DNA of 16,327 nt from CAIWXH01 sp964555675 (GCA_964555675.1 CAZKTU010000138.1:1-16327), one strand, 5' to 3'; counted from the stretch's first letter, positions 5,998 through 13,370 are shown. Numbers and translations are program-made. Notes: a model not told the origin generated them from the sequence alone.

Positions 5998-8900
5998 GTG
6001 AGTCTCGAAGACGCCCGCGCCCTGGCCAGCGAGCTGTACGGCCTGAGGGCCGACCCGCGCCCGCTGCCCGGCGAGTACGACGACAACTTCCACCTGCTGG
6101 CCGACAATGGGGGCGAGTACATCCTCAAGCTGATGCACCCCGACGCCGAGCGCCCGGTGGTCGAGCTGCAGGCGGCCCTGCTCGCCCACCTGGCCGAGCG
6201 CGACCCGGGGCTGCCGCTGCCGCGGGTCTGCCCCACGAAGGCGGGCGAAGCCGTCGCGTCGGTGCGCCTCGCCGGCGGCGCCGAGCGGCTGGTCTGGATG
6301 CTGAGCTACCTGCCGGGGCGCCTGCTGGCCGACGCGCGGCCCCACTCCGACGCGCTGCTGGTGGATCTTGGCGCGCTGCTGGGGCGGCTCGACGCGGCCC
6401 TGGCCGACTTTGCGCACCCGGCCGCCGCGCGCGAGCTGAAGTGGGACCTGGCCCGCGCCGGCTGGATCGGCGCGCGGCTCGACGCGATCGCAGACCCCGA
6501 GCGACGCGTCCTGGCCGAGAGCTTTCTGCGCCGCTACGAGGCCGAGGCCGCCCCGCTGCTACTCGGGCTGCGCCGCAGCGTCATCCACAACGACGCCAAC
6601 GACTACAACCTGCTGGTGGGCGACGCGGGCGAGTGGCCGCAGCGCATGGCGGGCGTGATCGACTTCGGCGATGCCATCCTGACCAACACGGTCTGCGAGC
6701 CGGCGATTGCCGCCGCCTACGCCCTGCTGGGCAAGGCCGACCCCCTGGGCGCGATCGCCCGGGTGGTGGCCGGCTACCACGGCGCGAACCCCCTGAGCGA
6801 GGATGAGCTGGCCGTGCTCTTCCCGCTGATCGGGGCCCGCCTCGCGGTCAGCGTGGTCAACTCGGCGTTGCGCAAGGCCGAGCAGCCCGACGACCCCTAC
6901 CTGACGATCAGCGAGGCCCCGGCCTGGGAGGCCCTCGAGCGCCTCGCCCAGATCCACCCGCGCCTGGCCCACTACACGCTGCGCCAGGCTTGTGGCTTGC
7001 CGCCGCTGCCCCAGGGCGAGCGGGTGCGCGCGTGGCTCGCGGCCAACACGGCGCAGTTCGCCCGCGTGCTCGACCTGGACCTGCGCGCCGGCCCGGTGGC
7101 CCCCCTCGACCTGAGCGTGGGCAGCCTGGCCCTGGGCGCGAACCCGGCGGCGGTCGAGCGCGACGCCCTCGCCGCGACCATCGACGGGCTGCTGCGGGCC
7201 GCGGGCGCGCCGGTGGGCGCGGGCGGCTACGGTGAGGCGCGCATGCTCTACGCGGCCCCGGCCTTCGGCGCGGGCGAGCACCCGACCGACGAGCGGCGCA
7301 CCATCCATCTGGGCCTCGACCTCTGGACGGCCGCAGGCGCCCCGGTCTACGCCCCCCTGGCCGGCGTGGTCCACTGCCTGGCCGACAACGCCCAGCGCCT
7401 CGACTACGGTCCGCTGGTCATCCTCGCGCACGCCACCGACGACGGCGAGCGCTTCTATACGCTCTACGGGCACCTCGACCGCTGGGCGCTCGAGCACCTG
7501 ACGGTGGGGCAGGCCGTGGCCCGCGGCGAGCGCATCGGCAGCATCGGCGGGCCACCCGGCAACGGCGATTGGCCGCCGCACCTGCATCTGCAGATCATCA
7601 TCGATCTGCTCGAGCTGGATCGCGACTACCCGGGCGTGGCCCTGGCGAGCCGGCGCGAGCTCTATCTGGCCAACTCGCCCGACCCCAACCTGATCCTCGC
7701 TATCCCCCCGGCGAGCCTGCCGCAGGCCCAGCCCACCCCGGCCGAGACCCTGGCGGCGCGGCGCGCGCGCATCGGGCGCAACCTGAGCATCTCGTACAGC
7801 AAGCCGCTGAAGATCGTGCGCGGCTGGAGGCAGTACCTCTACGACGAGACCGGCCGGGCCTACCTGGACGTCTACAACAACGTCCCTCACGTCGGCCACA
7901 GCCACCCGCGGGTCGTGGCCGCCGCCCAGGCCCAGCTCGGGCTGCTGAACACCAATACGCGCTACCTGCACGACACGATCGTGCGCTACGCCGAGCGGCT
8001 GACCGCCCTGATGCCGGAAGCGCTGCAGGTCTGCTACTTCGTCAACTCGGCCAGCGAGGCCAACGAGCTGGCTCTGCGCCTGGCCCGGGCCTACACCGGC
8101 CAGCGCGACATGATCGTGCTCGACGCGGCCTATCACGGCCACACCACCGGCCTGATCGACATCAGCCCGTACAAGTTCGCCGGCCCCGGCGGCACGGGCG
8201 CGCCCGACTGGGTGCACGTCGCCGCGATCCCCGACGACTACCGCGGCCCCTATCGGCGCGACGACCCCCAGGCCGGGCCGAAGTACGCCGCCGAGGTCGC
8301 CGCGCTGGTGGAGGCGCTGCAAGGGCGAGGCCGCGGCCTGGCGGGCTACATCGCCGAGTCGCTGCCCAGTGTGGGCGGACAGATCGTTCTGCCCCCTGGC
8401 TACCTGGCGGCGGTCTACTCCGCCGTGCGCGCCGCCGGCGGGGTCTGCATCGCCGACGAGGTGCAGGTGGGCTTCGGGCGGCTCGGCGCGGCCTTCTGGG
8501 GCTTCGAGCTGCAGGGCGTGACGCCCGATATCGTGGTTCTGGGCAAGCCGATCGGCAACGGCTTCCCGCTGGGCGCGGTGGTCACCACCCGCGCGATCGC
8601 CGACGCGTTCGACAACGGCATGGAGTTTTTTAGCACCTTCGGCGGCAGCCCCGTGGCCTGCGCCGCTGGCCTGGCCGTGCTCGACGTGATCCGCGACGAG
8701 GGCCTGCAGGAGCGGGCCCAGCGCGTCGGCGGGCGCCTGCTGAGCGGCCTGCGCGGGCTGGTCGAGCGCCACCCGGTCGTGGGCGACGCGCGCGGCGCGG
8801 GCCTGTTCCTCGGCCTCGAGCTGGTGCGCGACCGCGAGACCCGCGCGCCCGCCGCCGCCGCAGCCTCGTACGTGGTCAACCGCCTGCGCGAGCGCTGCGT

Positions 8901-9033
8901 CCTGGCCGGCACCGACGGCCCGTACCACAATGTGATCAAGATCCGCCCGCCCCTGCCCTTCGACGAGGGCGACGCCGACTTCCTCGTCGCGGCCCTCGAC
9001 GCGATCTTGCACGAGGATTACGTGCGTTCGTAG
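5998..9033 (+). CDS. Three-domain fusion: APH-type kinase, M23 metallopeptidase-like domain, class III PLP aminotransferase/phospholyase
   Basis: This 1011-residue cytoplasmic protein has three domains. Residues 1-330 are an aminoglycoside-phosphotransferase/homoserine-kinase-like kinase: catalytic loop HNDANDYN (His197, Asp199, Asn204) and metal-binding IDFGD (Asp222). Residues 410-545 form an M23/LytM-like domain with HLGLD (His437, Asp441), YGHL (His492) and HLH (His528, His530), so all zinc and catalytic positions are kept. Residues 590-1011 are a fold-type I class III PLP enzyme: NSASEANE (683-690), AYHGHT (711-716), IADEVQVGFGR (818-828) and the Schiff-base lysine in LGKPIGNG (Lys850). 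By analogy to the hydroxylysine kinase/phosphohydroxylysine lyase and phosphoethanolamine lyase families, the kinase would phosphorylate an amino alcohol and the PLP domain eliminate ammonia and phosphate. The job of the M23 domain is unknown; there is no signal peptide. The GTG start is set by GGAG at 5987-5990, spacing 7. Confidence 0.9.
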   Translation: MSLEDARALASELYGLRADPRPLPGEYDDNFHLLADNGGEYILKLMHPDAERPVVELQAALLAHLAERDPGLPLPRVCPTKAGEAVASVRLAGGAERLVWMLSYLPGRLLADARPHSDALLVDLGALLGRLDAALADFAHPAAARELKWDLARAGWIGARLDAIADPERRVLAESFLRRYEAEAAPLLLGLRRSVIHNDANDYNLLVGDAGEWPQRMAGVIDFGDAILTNTVCEPAIAAAYALLGKADPLGAIARVVAGYHGANPLSEDELAVLFPLIGARLAVSVVNSALRKAEQPDDPYLTISEAPAWEALERLAQIHPRLAHYTLRQACGLPPLPQGERVRAWLAANTAQFARVLDLDLRAGPVAPLDLSVGSLALGANPAAVERDALAATIDGLLRAAGAPVGAGGYGEARMLYAAPAFGAGEHPTDERRTIHLGLDLWTAAGAPVYAPLAGVVHCLADNAQRLDYGPLVILAHATDDGERFYTLYGHLDRWALEHLTVGQAVARGERIGSIGGPPGNGDWPPHLHLQIIIDLLELDRDYPGVALASRRELYLANSPDPNLILAIPPASLPQAQPTPAETLAARRARIGRNLSISYSKPLKIVRGWRQYLYDETGRAYLDVYNNVPHVGHSHPRVVAAAQAQLGLLNTNTRYLHDTIVRYAERLTALMPEALQVCYFVNSASEANELALRLARAYTGQRDMIVLDAAYHGHTTGLIDISPYKFAGPGGTGAPDWVHVAAIPDDYRGPYRRDDPQAGPKYAAEVAALVEALQGRGRGLAGYIAESLPSVGGQIVLPPGYLAAVYSAVRAAGGVCIADEVQVGFGRLGAAFWGFELQGVTPDIVVLGKPIGNGFPLGAVVTTRAIADAFDNGMEFFSTFGGSPVACAAGLAVLDVIRDEGLQERAQRVGGRLLSGLRGLVERHPVVGDARGAGLFLGLELVRDRETRAPAAAAASYVVNRLRERCVLAGTDGPYHNVIKIRPPLPFDEGDADFLVAALDAILHEDYVRS

Positions 9034-9060
9034 GCCCGCCATCGGCGGGTGCGGGAAAGG

Positions 9061-9087
9061 GCGAGAGGGCCGCCGCGGCCCTCTCGC
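9061..9087. terminator. Strong hairpin between convergent genes (likely bidirectional terminator)
   Basis: A perfect 12-bp stem, GCGAGAGGGCCG (9061-9072), loop CCG, CGGCCCTCTCGC (9076-9087), lies in the 86-bp gap between the fusion gene and the convergent GH43 gene. A smaller stem CCCGCC-ATC-GGCGGG (9035-9049) precedes it. There is no T-run, so termination may be Rho-assisted or by stem strength alone. Confidence 0.6.
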
Positions 9088-9119
9088 AGTTCACCTATGC
9101 GCCGCTCTCGCCGGGCGAG

Positions 9120-10997
9120 CTACAGCCCCCGCTTGTACTCGTACACGCGCACATAGTCGAAGGTGGCGGTGAAGACCCCCGGCACATCGCCCTGCTGGCC
9201 CATCGCCGCCAGGCCGATCCGCGCGCCCTCGCCGAGGGCGTGGGCCCACGTGCCGGCGCGCACCCAGGTCTTGCCGTCGCGGCTCGAGTAGGCGGTGTAG
9301 AGCTCCTGGCCGTCGACGGTGCGCTTGAGGATGCGCAGGTAGGTCCACTCGTCGGGCGGCCCGCCCAGGGTGCCGCCGAAGTGGGGGCCGCGCTCCGGCT
9401 CGACGAACTCCTTGCCGAACTCGATCTGCCGCGTCTCCCAGATCGAGACGTGCATCAGCCTGACATACGTGTCGTCGTCGCCATAGAGCAGCAGCCCGGC
9501 CTGTACGAAGTTCTGGCAGCAGCCCTCGGGCGGGACGTCGAGGCGCACCCTGGTCTCGACGACATAGTCGCCCGCCACCGGGGGCAGGGTCAGCACCGAG
9601 GCGCTGTTGTTGCCCTCGAACAGGTCGGCCTTCTGCACAGTGATGTTGAGGCCGTCGTCCGTCACGCTGTAGGTGGCCGGGTCGGGCTCGCGCACCCAGG
9701 TCCAGTCGAGGCTCAGGCCGCCGGCGAACTCCTCGGCGAGGATGCGCTTGCCGAGCCGCAGCTCCTGGGGCGGGCGGTGGCGCGACTTGCTCTTGTCGCC
9801 GGGTTGGGCGGCGGGGGCGGGCAGGGGCTCGTCCGACGGGCCGAGGCCCGCGCGCAGGACCGGCCAGCCGCGCACCCACTCGAGCTCGTCGAGCAGCACC
9901 GGGCGCTTGGTGAAGTTGTTCGTCCCGGCGAAGTAGGGGTCGTTCACGTCGACCCCGTGGTAGACCGTCCACCACTGGCCCTCGAGGTCCTGGAAGACCG
10001 AGTTGTGACCCACGCCGACCCAGCGGTTGCCGTTCTGGGTGATCGCCGGCGTGCCGCCCACGCGCCCCGCGAGGAACGAGACGCCCTCGCGGTCGACGAA
10101 GGGCCCGAGGGGGCTCTCAGAGCGGCCCACGAAGACGCTATAGCCGGTGACCGGGCCGTTGCAGCAGTTGCCCGCCGAGACGAACATGTAGTAGTAGCCG
10201 CTGCGGTAGACCACTTCGGCGCCCTCGTAGCGGTTGGCGATGGCGACCTGCACGGCGGCTGCCGGGTCGCTGCTCAGCCCGTCCGCCGCGAGCGGTCGCA
10301 CGAAGATCCCGCCGTAATAGCTGCCGTAGTAGATGTAGCGCTGCCCGTCGGCGCTGATCACCTCGGGGTCGAAGGTCCAGAAGAAGTTACACTCACGCTG
10401 GCCGAACGGCAGATCGGGGTTGCCGTTGTAGCGCGGCTCGACCACGGGCGCGCCCTGGTCCACCCAGGGGCCGAGGGGGCTGGCGCTGGTGGCCACGCCG
10501 ATCGCCGAGTCGCCGCCGCAGCCGGGGGCGCCGCTGACGCTGTCGTCGGTGTCGGTGATCACATAGTAGAGGTAGTACTGATCGTTGAAGAACTGGATCT
10601 CGGGCGCCCAGACCCCGGCAGTTGGCTCGCCCCAGGCCGGCACCTCGGCGAAGGCGTCGCCGACGTAGGTCCAGTTGACCAGGTCGCTCGAGCGCAGCAT
10701 CGGGAGGTTGCGGAAGTTGAACTCGCCCGCGGCATTGCGGTCCTCGTCGTTGAGCGGGTCCTTGGTGCAGTACATGTACCAGTCGGTGTCGCCCTCTTGC
10801 TGGCCGCGGATCAGGCTCGGGTCGGCGCAGCTCTCGACCAGCCCGTCGCCCGGGATCTGGATGGGCAGCGGGTTCTGGTAGTCGCCGGTCTGGCGGTTCT
10901 TGGCGGTCGCCGGGTGGGCCGGGGCGGCGAGCAGGGCGAGCAGGACGGCGAGGGCTCCGAGGATGCGCGCGCAGTGCCCGCGGTGGTGCTCCAACAT
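9120..10997 (-). CDS. Secreted glycoside hydrolase family 43 protein (arabinan/xylan-active type) with C-terminal beta-sandwich domain
   Basis: This 625-residue exported enzyme has a signal peptide (1-32: Arg-containing n-region, hydrophobic LGALAVLLALLAA, likely cut after ATA). Residues about 38-385 are a five-bladed GH43 propeller with the base Asp59 in CADPSLIR, the pKa modulator Asp210 in FWTFDPEV, the acid Glu258 in NRYEGAEVVYR, and GHNSVF (His331) and YHGVD (His347) near the active site. A Pro/Ala/Lys linker (386-415) leads to a concanavalin-A-like domain (about 419-625) with GLLLYGDDDTYVRL, as in C-terminal domains of GH43 xylosidases/arabinosidases. The ATG is fixed by AAGGAG with 6 bp spacing. 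All catalytic residues are present. Likely role: release of arabinose or xylose units from plant polysaccharide outside the cell; the exact linkage is undecided. No sugar transporter or regulator is adjacent. Confidence 0.9.
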   Translation of the reverse strand: MLEHHRGHCARILGALAVLLALLAAPAHPATAKNRQTGDYQNPLPIQIPGDGLVESCADPSLIRGQQEGDTDWYMYCTKDPLNDEDRNAAGEFNFRNLPMLRSSDLVNWTYVGDAFAEVPAWGEPTAGVWAPEIQFFNDQYYLYYVITDTDDSVSGAPGCGGDSAIGVATSASPLGPWVDQGAPVVEPRYNGNPDLPFGQRECNFFWTFDPEVISADGQRYIYYGSYYGGIFVRPLAADGLSSDPAAAVQVAIANRYEGAEVVYRSGYYYMFVSAGNCCNGPVTGYSVFVGRSESPLGPFVDREGVSFLAGRVGGTPAITQNGNRWVGVGHNSVFQDLEGQWWTVYHGVDVNDPYFAGTNNFTKRPVLLDELEWVRGWPVLRAGLGPSDEPLPAPAAQPGDKSKSRHRPPQELRLGKRILAEEFAGGLSLDWTWVREPDPATYSVTDDGLNITVQKADLFEGNNSASVLTLPPVAGDYVVETRVRLDVPPEGCCQNFVQAGLLLYGDDDTYVRLMHVSIWETRQIEFGKEFVEPERGPHFGGTLGGPPDEWTYLRILKRTVDGQELYTAYSSRDGKTWVRAGTWAHALGEGARIGLAAMGQQGDVPGVFTATFDYVRVYEYKRGL

Positions 10998-11188
10998 CGT
11001 TGTCTCCTTGGGCCCGACGTCCCACCCCCGTTGGTGCGGCGCGGCCCTGGCCGGGCGGGGCGCAGGCCCGCGCGCCGGCCTATGGGTGGTTCCAGGTACG
11101 TACACTCCTGCATTTCGCGTGCCGCCCCGCGCGCGGCTACGTATGCGCGTCAAGTAATTTTCCCGATGTGCGTAGGGCGCCCGCTGGC

Positions 11189-11194
11189 TATACT
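11189..11194 (+). promoter_or_regulatory. Possible -10 box of the 81-residue protein gene
   Basis: TATACT at 11189-11194 matches a -10 hexamer and would start transcription near 11201, giving a leader of about 40 nt with AGGAG at 11231-11235. No good -35 box is visible at normal spacing. Confidence 0.35.
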
Positions 11195-11242
11195 AGCCTC
11201 AGCAACGGACACAAGCAGCCACGAACGATAAGGAGCCCAGCG

Positions 11243-11488
11243 ATGTACGGACCCGACGCCTACCTCTTCGAGACCAACATGGTTCTGCTGGCCAACCTGA
11301 GCGACGAGGAGCTGTCTGACCCGACCCTGATCGCGCAGCTCACCCCCGGCACGACCGCTCTGAACGAGCTGGGCGCCTGGCTGAGCGGCGCCCTCGAGCG
11401 CGGCCTCAACGCCGTCGCCGATTGGTTCGCCCCCGCCCACGAGAGCCCCGAGCGGGCCGGTTACTGGATGTTCCCGCCCCTGTACTGA
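11243..11488 (+). CDS. 81-residue hypothetical protein
   Basis: I do not recognise this small acidic protein. It reads MYGPDAYLFETNMVLLANLS at the start, then EELSDPTLIAQLTPGTTALN, a helix-forming ELGAWLSGALERGLNAVADWF segment (amphipathic, residues about 42-62), and an aromatic C-terminus ending YWMFPPLY. There is no signal peptide, cysteine or clear membrane span. It is supported as a real gene by AGGAG with 7 bp spacing, a -10-like box upstream, local codon use like the neighbours, and a strong terminator just downstream. That makes it a monocistronic unit. The amphipathic helix and aromatic tail could bind membrane or a partner protein, but this is speculation. Confidence 0.7.
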   Translation: MYGPDAYLFETNMVLLANLSDEELSDPTLIAQLTPGTTALNELGAWLSGALERGLNAVADWFAPAHESPERAGYWMFPPLY

Positions 11489-11521
11489 GCCGCTCCGCGC
11501 TGGCGGGTACGTTTTGTTAGA

Positions 11522-11552
11522 GAGGCGTGGGGGGTTATGCCCCTCACGCCTC
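11522..11552 (+). terminator. Intrinsic-type terminator after the 81-residue gene
   Basis: GAGGCGTG (11522-11529) pairs perfectly with CACGCCTC (11545-11552). The stem continues through a G-T wobble (11530/11544) and GGGG/CCCC (11531-11534/11540-11543), closing a TTATG loop. The 13-bp stem is followed by the pyrimidine tract CTTCTC. It separates the small gene from the TetR-nitroreductase operon. Confidence 0.75.
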
Positions 11553-11581
11553 CTTCTCATGGGATTGCCTGCATGAACCGC

Positions 11582-11609
11582 TTGACATTAAAATACCGTA
11601 TGGTATTCT
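11582..11609 (+). promoter_or_regulatory. Sigma-70-type promoter of the TetR-nitroreductase operon
   Basis: A perfect -35 TTGACA (11582-11587) and a -10 TATTCT (11604-11609) are spaced by 16 bp, in a locally AT-rich patch unlike the rest of the window. Transcription would begin near 11616, about 32 nt before the GTG start. Confidence 0.7.
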
Positions 11610-11611
11610 AA
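11588..11611. promoter_or_regulatory. Palindromic operator embedded in the TetR promoter
   Basis: A 24-bp inverted repeat has left arm TTAAAATACC (11588-11597), centre GTAT, and right arm GGTATTCTAA (11602-11611). The arms match at 9 of 10 positions, and the inner AATACC/GGTATT is perfect. It fills the spacer and covers the -10 box, so a bound dimer would block RNA polymerase. This is the expected design for an autoregulated TetR repressor encoded immediately downstream. Confidence 0.75.
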
Positions 11612-11647
11612 ATTATCCGACAGCATTGCAAAGAAATCGCCTGCGCC

Positions 11648-12274
11648 GTGTCCTCTGAGCAGCCGTCCAACCAGCCGCCCGGCGAGCGAGGCCCAGGCCG
11701 CCCGCGTGAGCCCGAGACCGACCGGCGCATCCTCGACGCGGCCCTCCATTTGATGGCCGAGCAGGGCTACGCCCGCATGTCCATGGACCAGGTCGCCGCC
11801 CTGGCCGGCGTCACCAAGCCGACGATCTACCGCCGCTACCCCGGCAAAGTCCAGCTCGCCATGGCCGCCATCGTCGTCTACTGCGCCGATGTGTCCCTAG
11901 AAGCGGTGGGCGACACGCGCATCGATCTGCTCGGCCAGCTCGACCAGTTGCGCTACGCCCTCGATCGGCCCAATGGCATGGGCATGGTCGGCACCGTACT
12001 CTCCGAGGAGCGCGAGACCCCCGAGTTGCTGGCCAGCTTCCGCGAGCATCTGGTCGGGCCGCGGCGCAAGGCTATCCGCGCGATCCTCGAGCGGGCCCGC
12101 GACCGCGGCGAGCTACGCGCCGACGCGGACCTCGCCATCGCCGCGACGCTGCTCGTCGGCGCCTACTATGCCCATTACCTCGGCGGCGCACCCTTCCCCG
12201 ACGGCTGGAGCGAGGGGGTGGTCGACGCTGTCCTGCGCAGCATCCTGCGCCAGCCACCCGAGCCGATCCTGTAG
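11648..12274 (+). CDS. TetR/AcrR-family transcriptional regulator of the nitroreductase operon
   Basis: This is a 208-residue repressor. A basic N-terminal tail (GPGRPREPETDRR) precedes the TetR helix-turn-helix: AEQGYARMSMDQVAALAGVT (38-57) then KPTIYRRYPGKVQL (57-70). The C-terminal part (about 95-200) is helical and resembles the common TetR C-terminal ligand domain with LLASFREHLVGPRR and LLVGAYYAHYLGG. The start is taken at GTG 11648-11650; the ribosome site is weak (AAAGAAA region), so a nearby alternative start is possible but would lie before the DNA-binding domain. A palindromic operator in its own promoter predicts autorepression. The nitroreductase follows 12 bp downstream in the same transcript. 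The inducer could be a quinone, nitroaromatic or other electrophile (inference from the partner gene). Confidence 0.9.
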   Translation: MSSEQPSNQPPGERGPGRPREPETDRRILDAALHLMAEQGYARMSMDQVAALAGVTKPTIYRRYPGKVQLAMAAIVVYCADVSLEAVGDTRIDLLGQLDQLRYALDRPNGMGMVGTVLSEERETPELLASFREHLVGPRRKAIRAILERARDRGELRADADLAIAATLLVGAYYAHYLGGAPFPDGWSEGVVDAVLRSILRQPPEPIL

Positions 12275-12286
12275 AGAGGAGTCCCT

Positions 12287-12808
12287 ATGGAGGTCTTCGA
12301 CGCCGTCCGCACCGTGCTCGCCGTGCGGGAGTTCGACCCGCGCCCCGTCCCGCCCGAGGTTGTACGCCAGATCGCCGCCGCTGCCCGGCTCACCGCCAGC
12401 AGCAAGAATTTGCAGCCCTGGCACTTCGTCGTCGTCGACGAGCCTGAGACGCTCCAGCAGCTCGGTGCGATGGCCCGCAGCGGGCCGTATATCGCCCAGG
12501 CGCCCCTGGCGGTCGTAGTCCTGATTGAGCGCACCGAGTTCGCGATCTCGGATGCCAGCCGCGCCATCCAGTCGATGGTGCTCACAGCGTGGGCGGCCGG
12601 GGTCGCTTCGAACTGGGTTGGCTGGATCGGCTTCGGGGGCATCGATGGCGCCCGGGCGCTCCTTGGCGTCCCAGAGACGTACGATGTGCTGGCAATCCTG
12701 CCCTTCGGCTACCCGGCCGCGGCCGTGGGCGCCGGCAAGAAGAACCGCAAGCCTCAGGACGAGGTTATCTCGTACGGGCGCTTCGCTCAGCCCTTCGACG
12801 AGCTGTAG
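12287..12808 (+). CDS. Nitroreductase-family FMN-dependent oxidoreductase
   Basis: This 173-residue flavoenzyme of the nitroreductase fold would reduce nitro, quinone or other electron-poor compounds with NAD(P)H as a cytosolic dimer. The N-terminal FMN-phosphate region AVRTVLAVREFDPRPVP (6-22), the flavin-contacting ASSKNLQPWHFVVV (37-50), and the C-terminal LPFGYPAAAVG (about 137-147) are family hallmarks in the right order. The protein is at the short end of the family; the dimer-exchange loop in the middle (RTEFAISDASRAIQSM) is present. AGAGGAG (12275-12281) precedes the ATG by 5 bp, and the gap to the TetR stop is 12 bp, so the two genes form an operon. Substrate is unknown; a detoxifying role under TetR control is likely but inferred. 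Confidence 0.9.
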   Translation: MEVFDAVRTVLAVREFDPRPVPPEVVRQIAAAARLTASSKNLQPWHFVVVDEPETLQQLGAMARSGPYIAQAPLAVVVLIERTEFAISDASRAIQSMVLTAWAAGVASNWVGWIGFGGIDGARALLGVPETYDVLAILPFGYPAAAVGAGKKNRKPQDEVISYGRFAQPFDEL

Positions 12809-12825
12809 CGGGCCAGTGGAGTACG

Positions 12826-12856
12826 CCCCCCAGGCTCGGCGACGAGCAGCGGGGGG
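12826..12856. terminator. Bulged C6/G6 hairpin between the nitroreductase gene and the NYN operon
   Basis: CCCCCC (12826-12831) pairs with GGGGGG (12851-12856) and GCTCG (12834-12838) with CGAGC (12843-12847), with a GCGA loop and a small internal loop. It may end the upstream operon. It has no U-tract and directly abuts the extended -10 of the next promoter, so it may also affect initiation there. Confidence 0.45.
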
Positions 12857-12857
12857 A

Positions 12858-12866
12858 TGGTACAAT
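12858..12866 (+). promoter_or_regulatory. Extended -10 promoter giving a probable leaderless mRNA
   Basis: TGGTACAAT (12858-12866) is an extended -10 (TGn-TACAAT). No -35 box is seen, as is common for extended -10 promoters. The ATG of the NYN gene begins 9 nt after the last base of the hexamer, so transcription would start at or within two bases of the A of the ATG and leave no room for a ribosome site. Confidence 0.6.
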
Positions 12867-12874
12867 GCCCTGGT

Positions 12875-13369
12875 ATGCCTATACTCGTGGACGGCCACAA
12901 CCTGATCGGCCAGATGTCCTCTATCAGCCTGGCCGACCCCGACGACGAGGCCCGCCTGGTGCTGCTGCTGCGGCGCTACGCGGCCCATCGGCGTGGGCGC
13001 AAGGTGGTGGTGATCTTCGACGGCGGCGTCTACGGCCACCCCGACAACCTGAACGGCTACGGGGTCGAGGCCCGCTTCGCCAAGTCGCCCAGCGACGCCG
13101 ATAGCGAGCTGATCCGCCGCATCAGGGCGGTCAAGCGGCGTGACGAGTGGGTCGTGGTCAGCTCCGACCGGGCCGTGATCGGCGCGGCCCACGCCCAGGG
13201 CCTGCCCGTGGTCAGCTCGCAGGAGTTCGCGCGCCGCCTCGAGGCCATGGATCTGCCGCGGGCCTCGCTCAACGCCAAGCGCAACGACCGCCCCCTGACC
13301 AAGGCCGAGATCGAGGAGTGGATGCGCCTCTTTGGGGTCGAAGAGGGCGATGACGAGGAGTACTATTAG
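12875..13369 (+). CDS. NYN-domain (YacP/PIN-like) RNA-binding ribonuclease
   Basis: This 164-residue single-domain protein of the NYN/YacP type has a PIN-like metal-dependent RNase fold. The strand-end acidic residues are visible: Asp6 in MPILVDGHNLIG, Asp49 in KVVVIFDGG, Asp74/Asp76 in KSPSDADSELIRRI, and Asp98 in EWVVVSSDRAVIGAA. These form the expected four-acid pocket. The C-terminus is acidic (EEGDDEEYY). I place the start at ATG 12875. The in-frame ATG at 12857 lies inside the -10 promoter element and would add six unlikely residues. It is first in a run of five tightly linked genes. Relatives cleave ribosome-bound or structural RNA, but the target here is unknown. Confidence 0.85.
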   Translation: MPILVDGHNLIGQMSSISLADPDDEARLVLLLRRYAAHRRGRKVVVIFDGGVYGHPDNLNGYGVEARFAKSPSDADSELIRRIRAVKRRDEWVVVSSDRAVIGAAHAQGLPVVSSQEFARRLEAMDLPRASLNAKRNDRPLTKAEIEEWMRLFGVEEGDDEEYY

Positions 13370-13370
13370 C

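Noticed and set aside
6559..9042. 827-residue minus-strand frame opposite the fusion enzyme
   Set aside because: Composition is the mirror of the highly conserved kinase/M23/PLP coding strand; no motif, promoter or ribosome site supports it.
9240..11231. 663-residue plus-strand frame opposite GH43
   Set aside because: It is antisense to a complete GH43 protein with all catalytic residues; the translation is repetitive Val/Ala/Gly/Arg without domain features.
11000..11242. N-terminal extension of the 81-residue protein or an extra gene
   Set aside because: The open frame continues upstream but crosses the GH43 upstream region and the TATACT box; the ATG at 11243 has the ribosome site.
12287..12808. 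Nitroreductase as part of cobalamin (BluB) or F420 synthesis
   Set aside because: No neighbouring cofactor genes and no distinguishing motif; pairing with TetR fits a stress or detoxification operon better.
12113..13192. 359-residue minus-strand frame across TetR, nitroreductase and NYN genes
   Set aside because: It spans three recognisable plus-strand genes and their intergenic promoter; no domain is seen.
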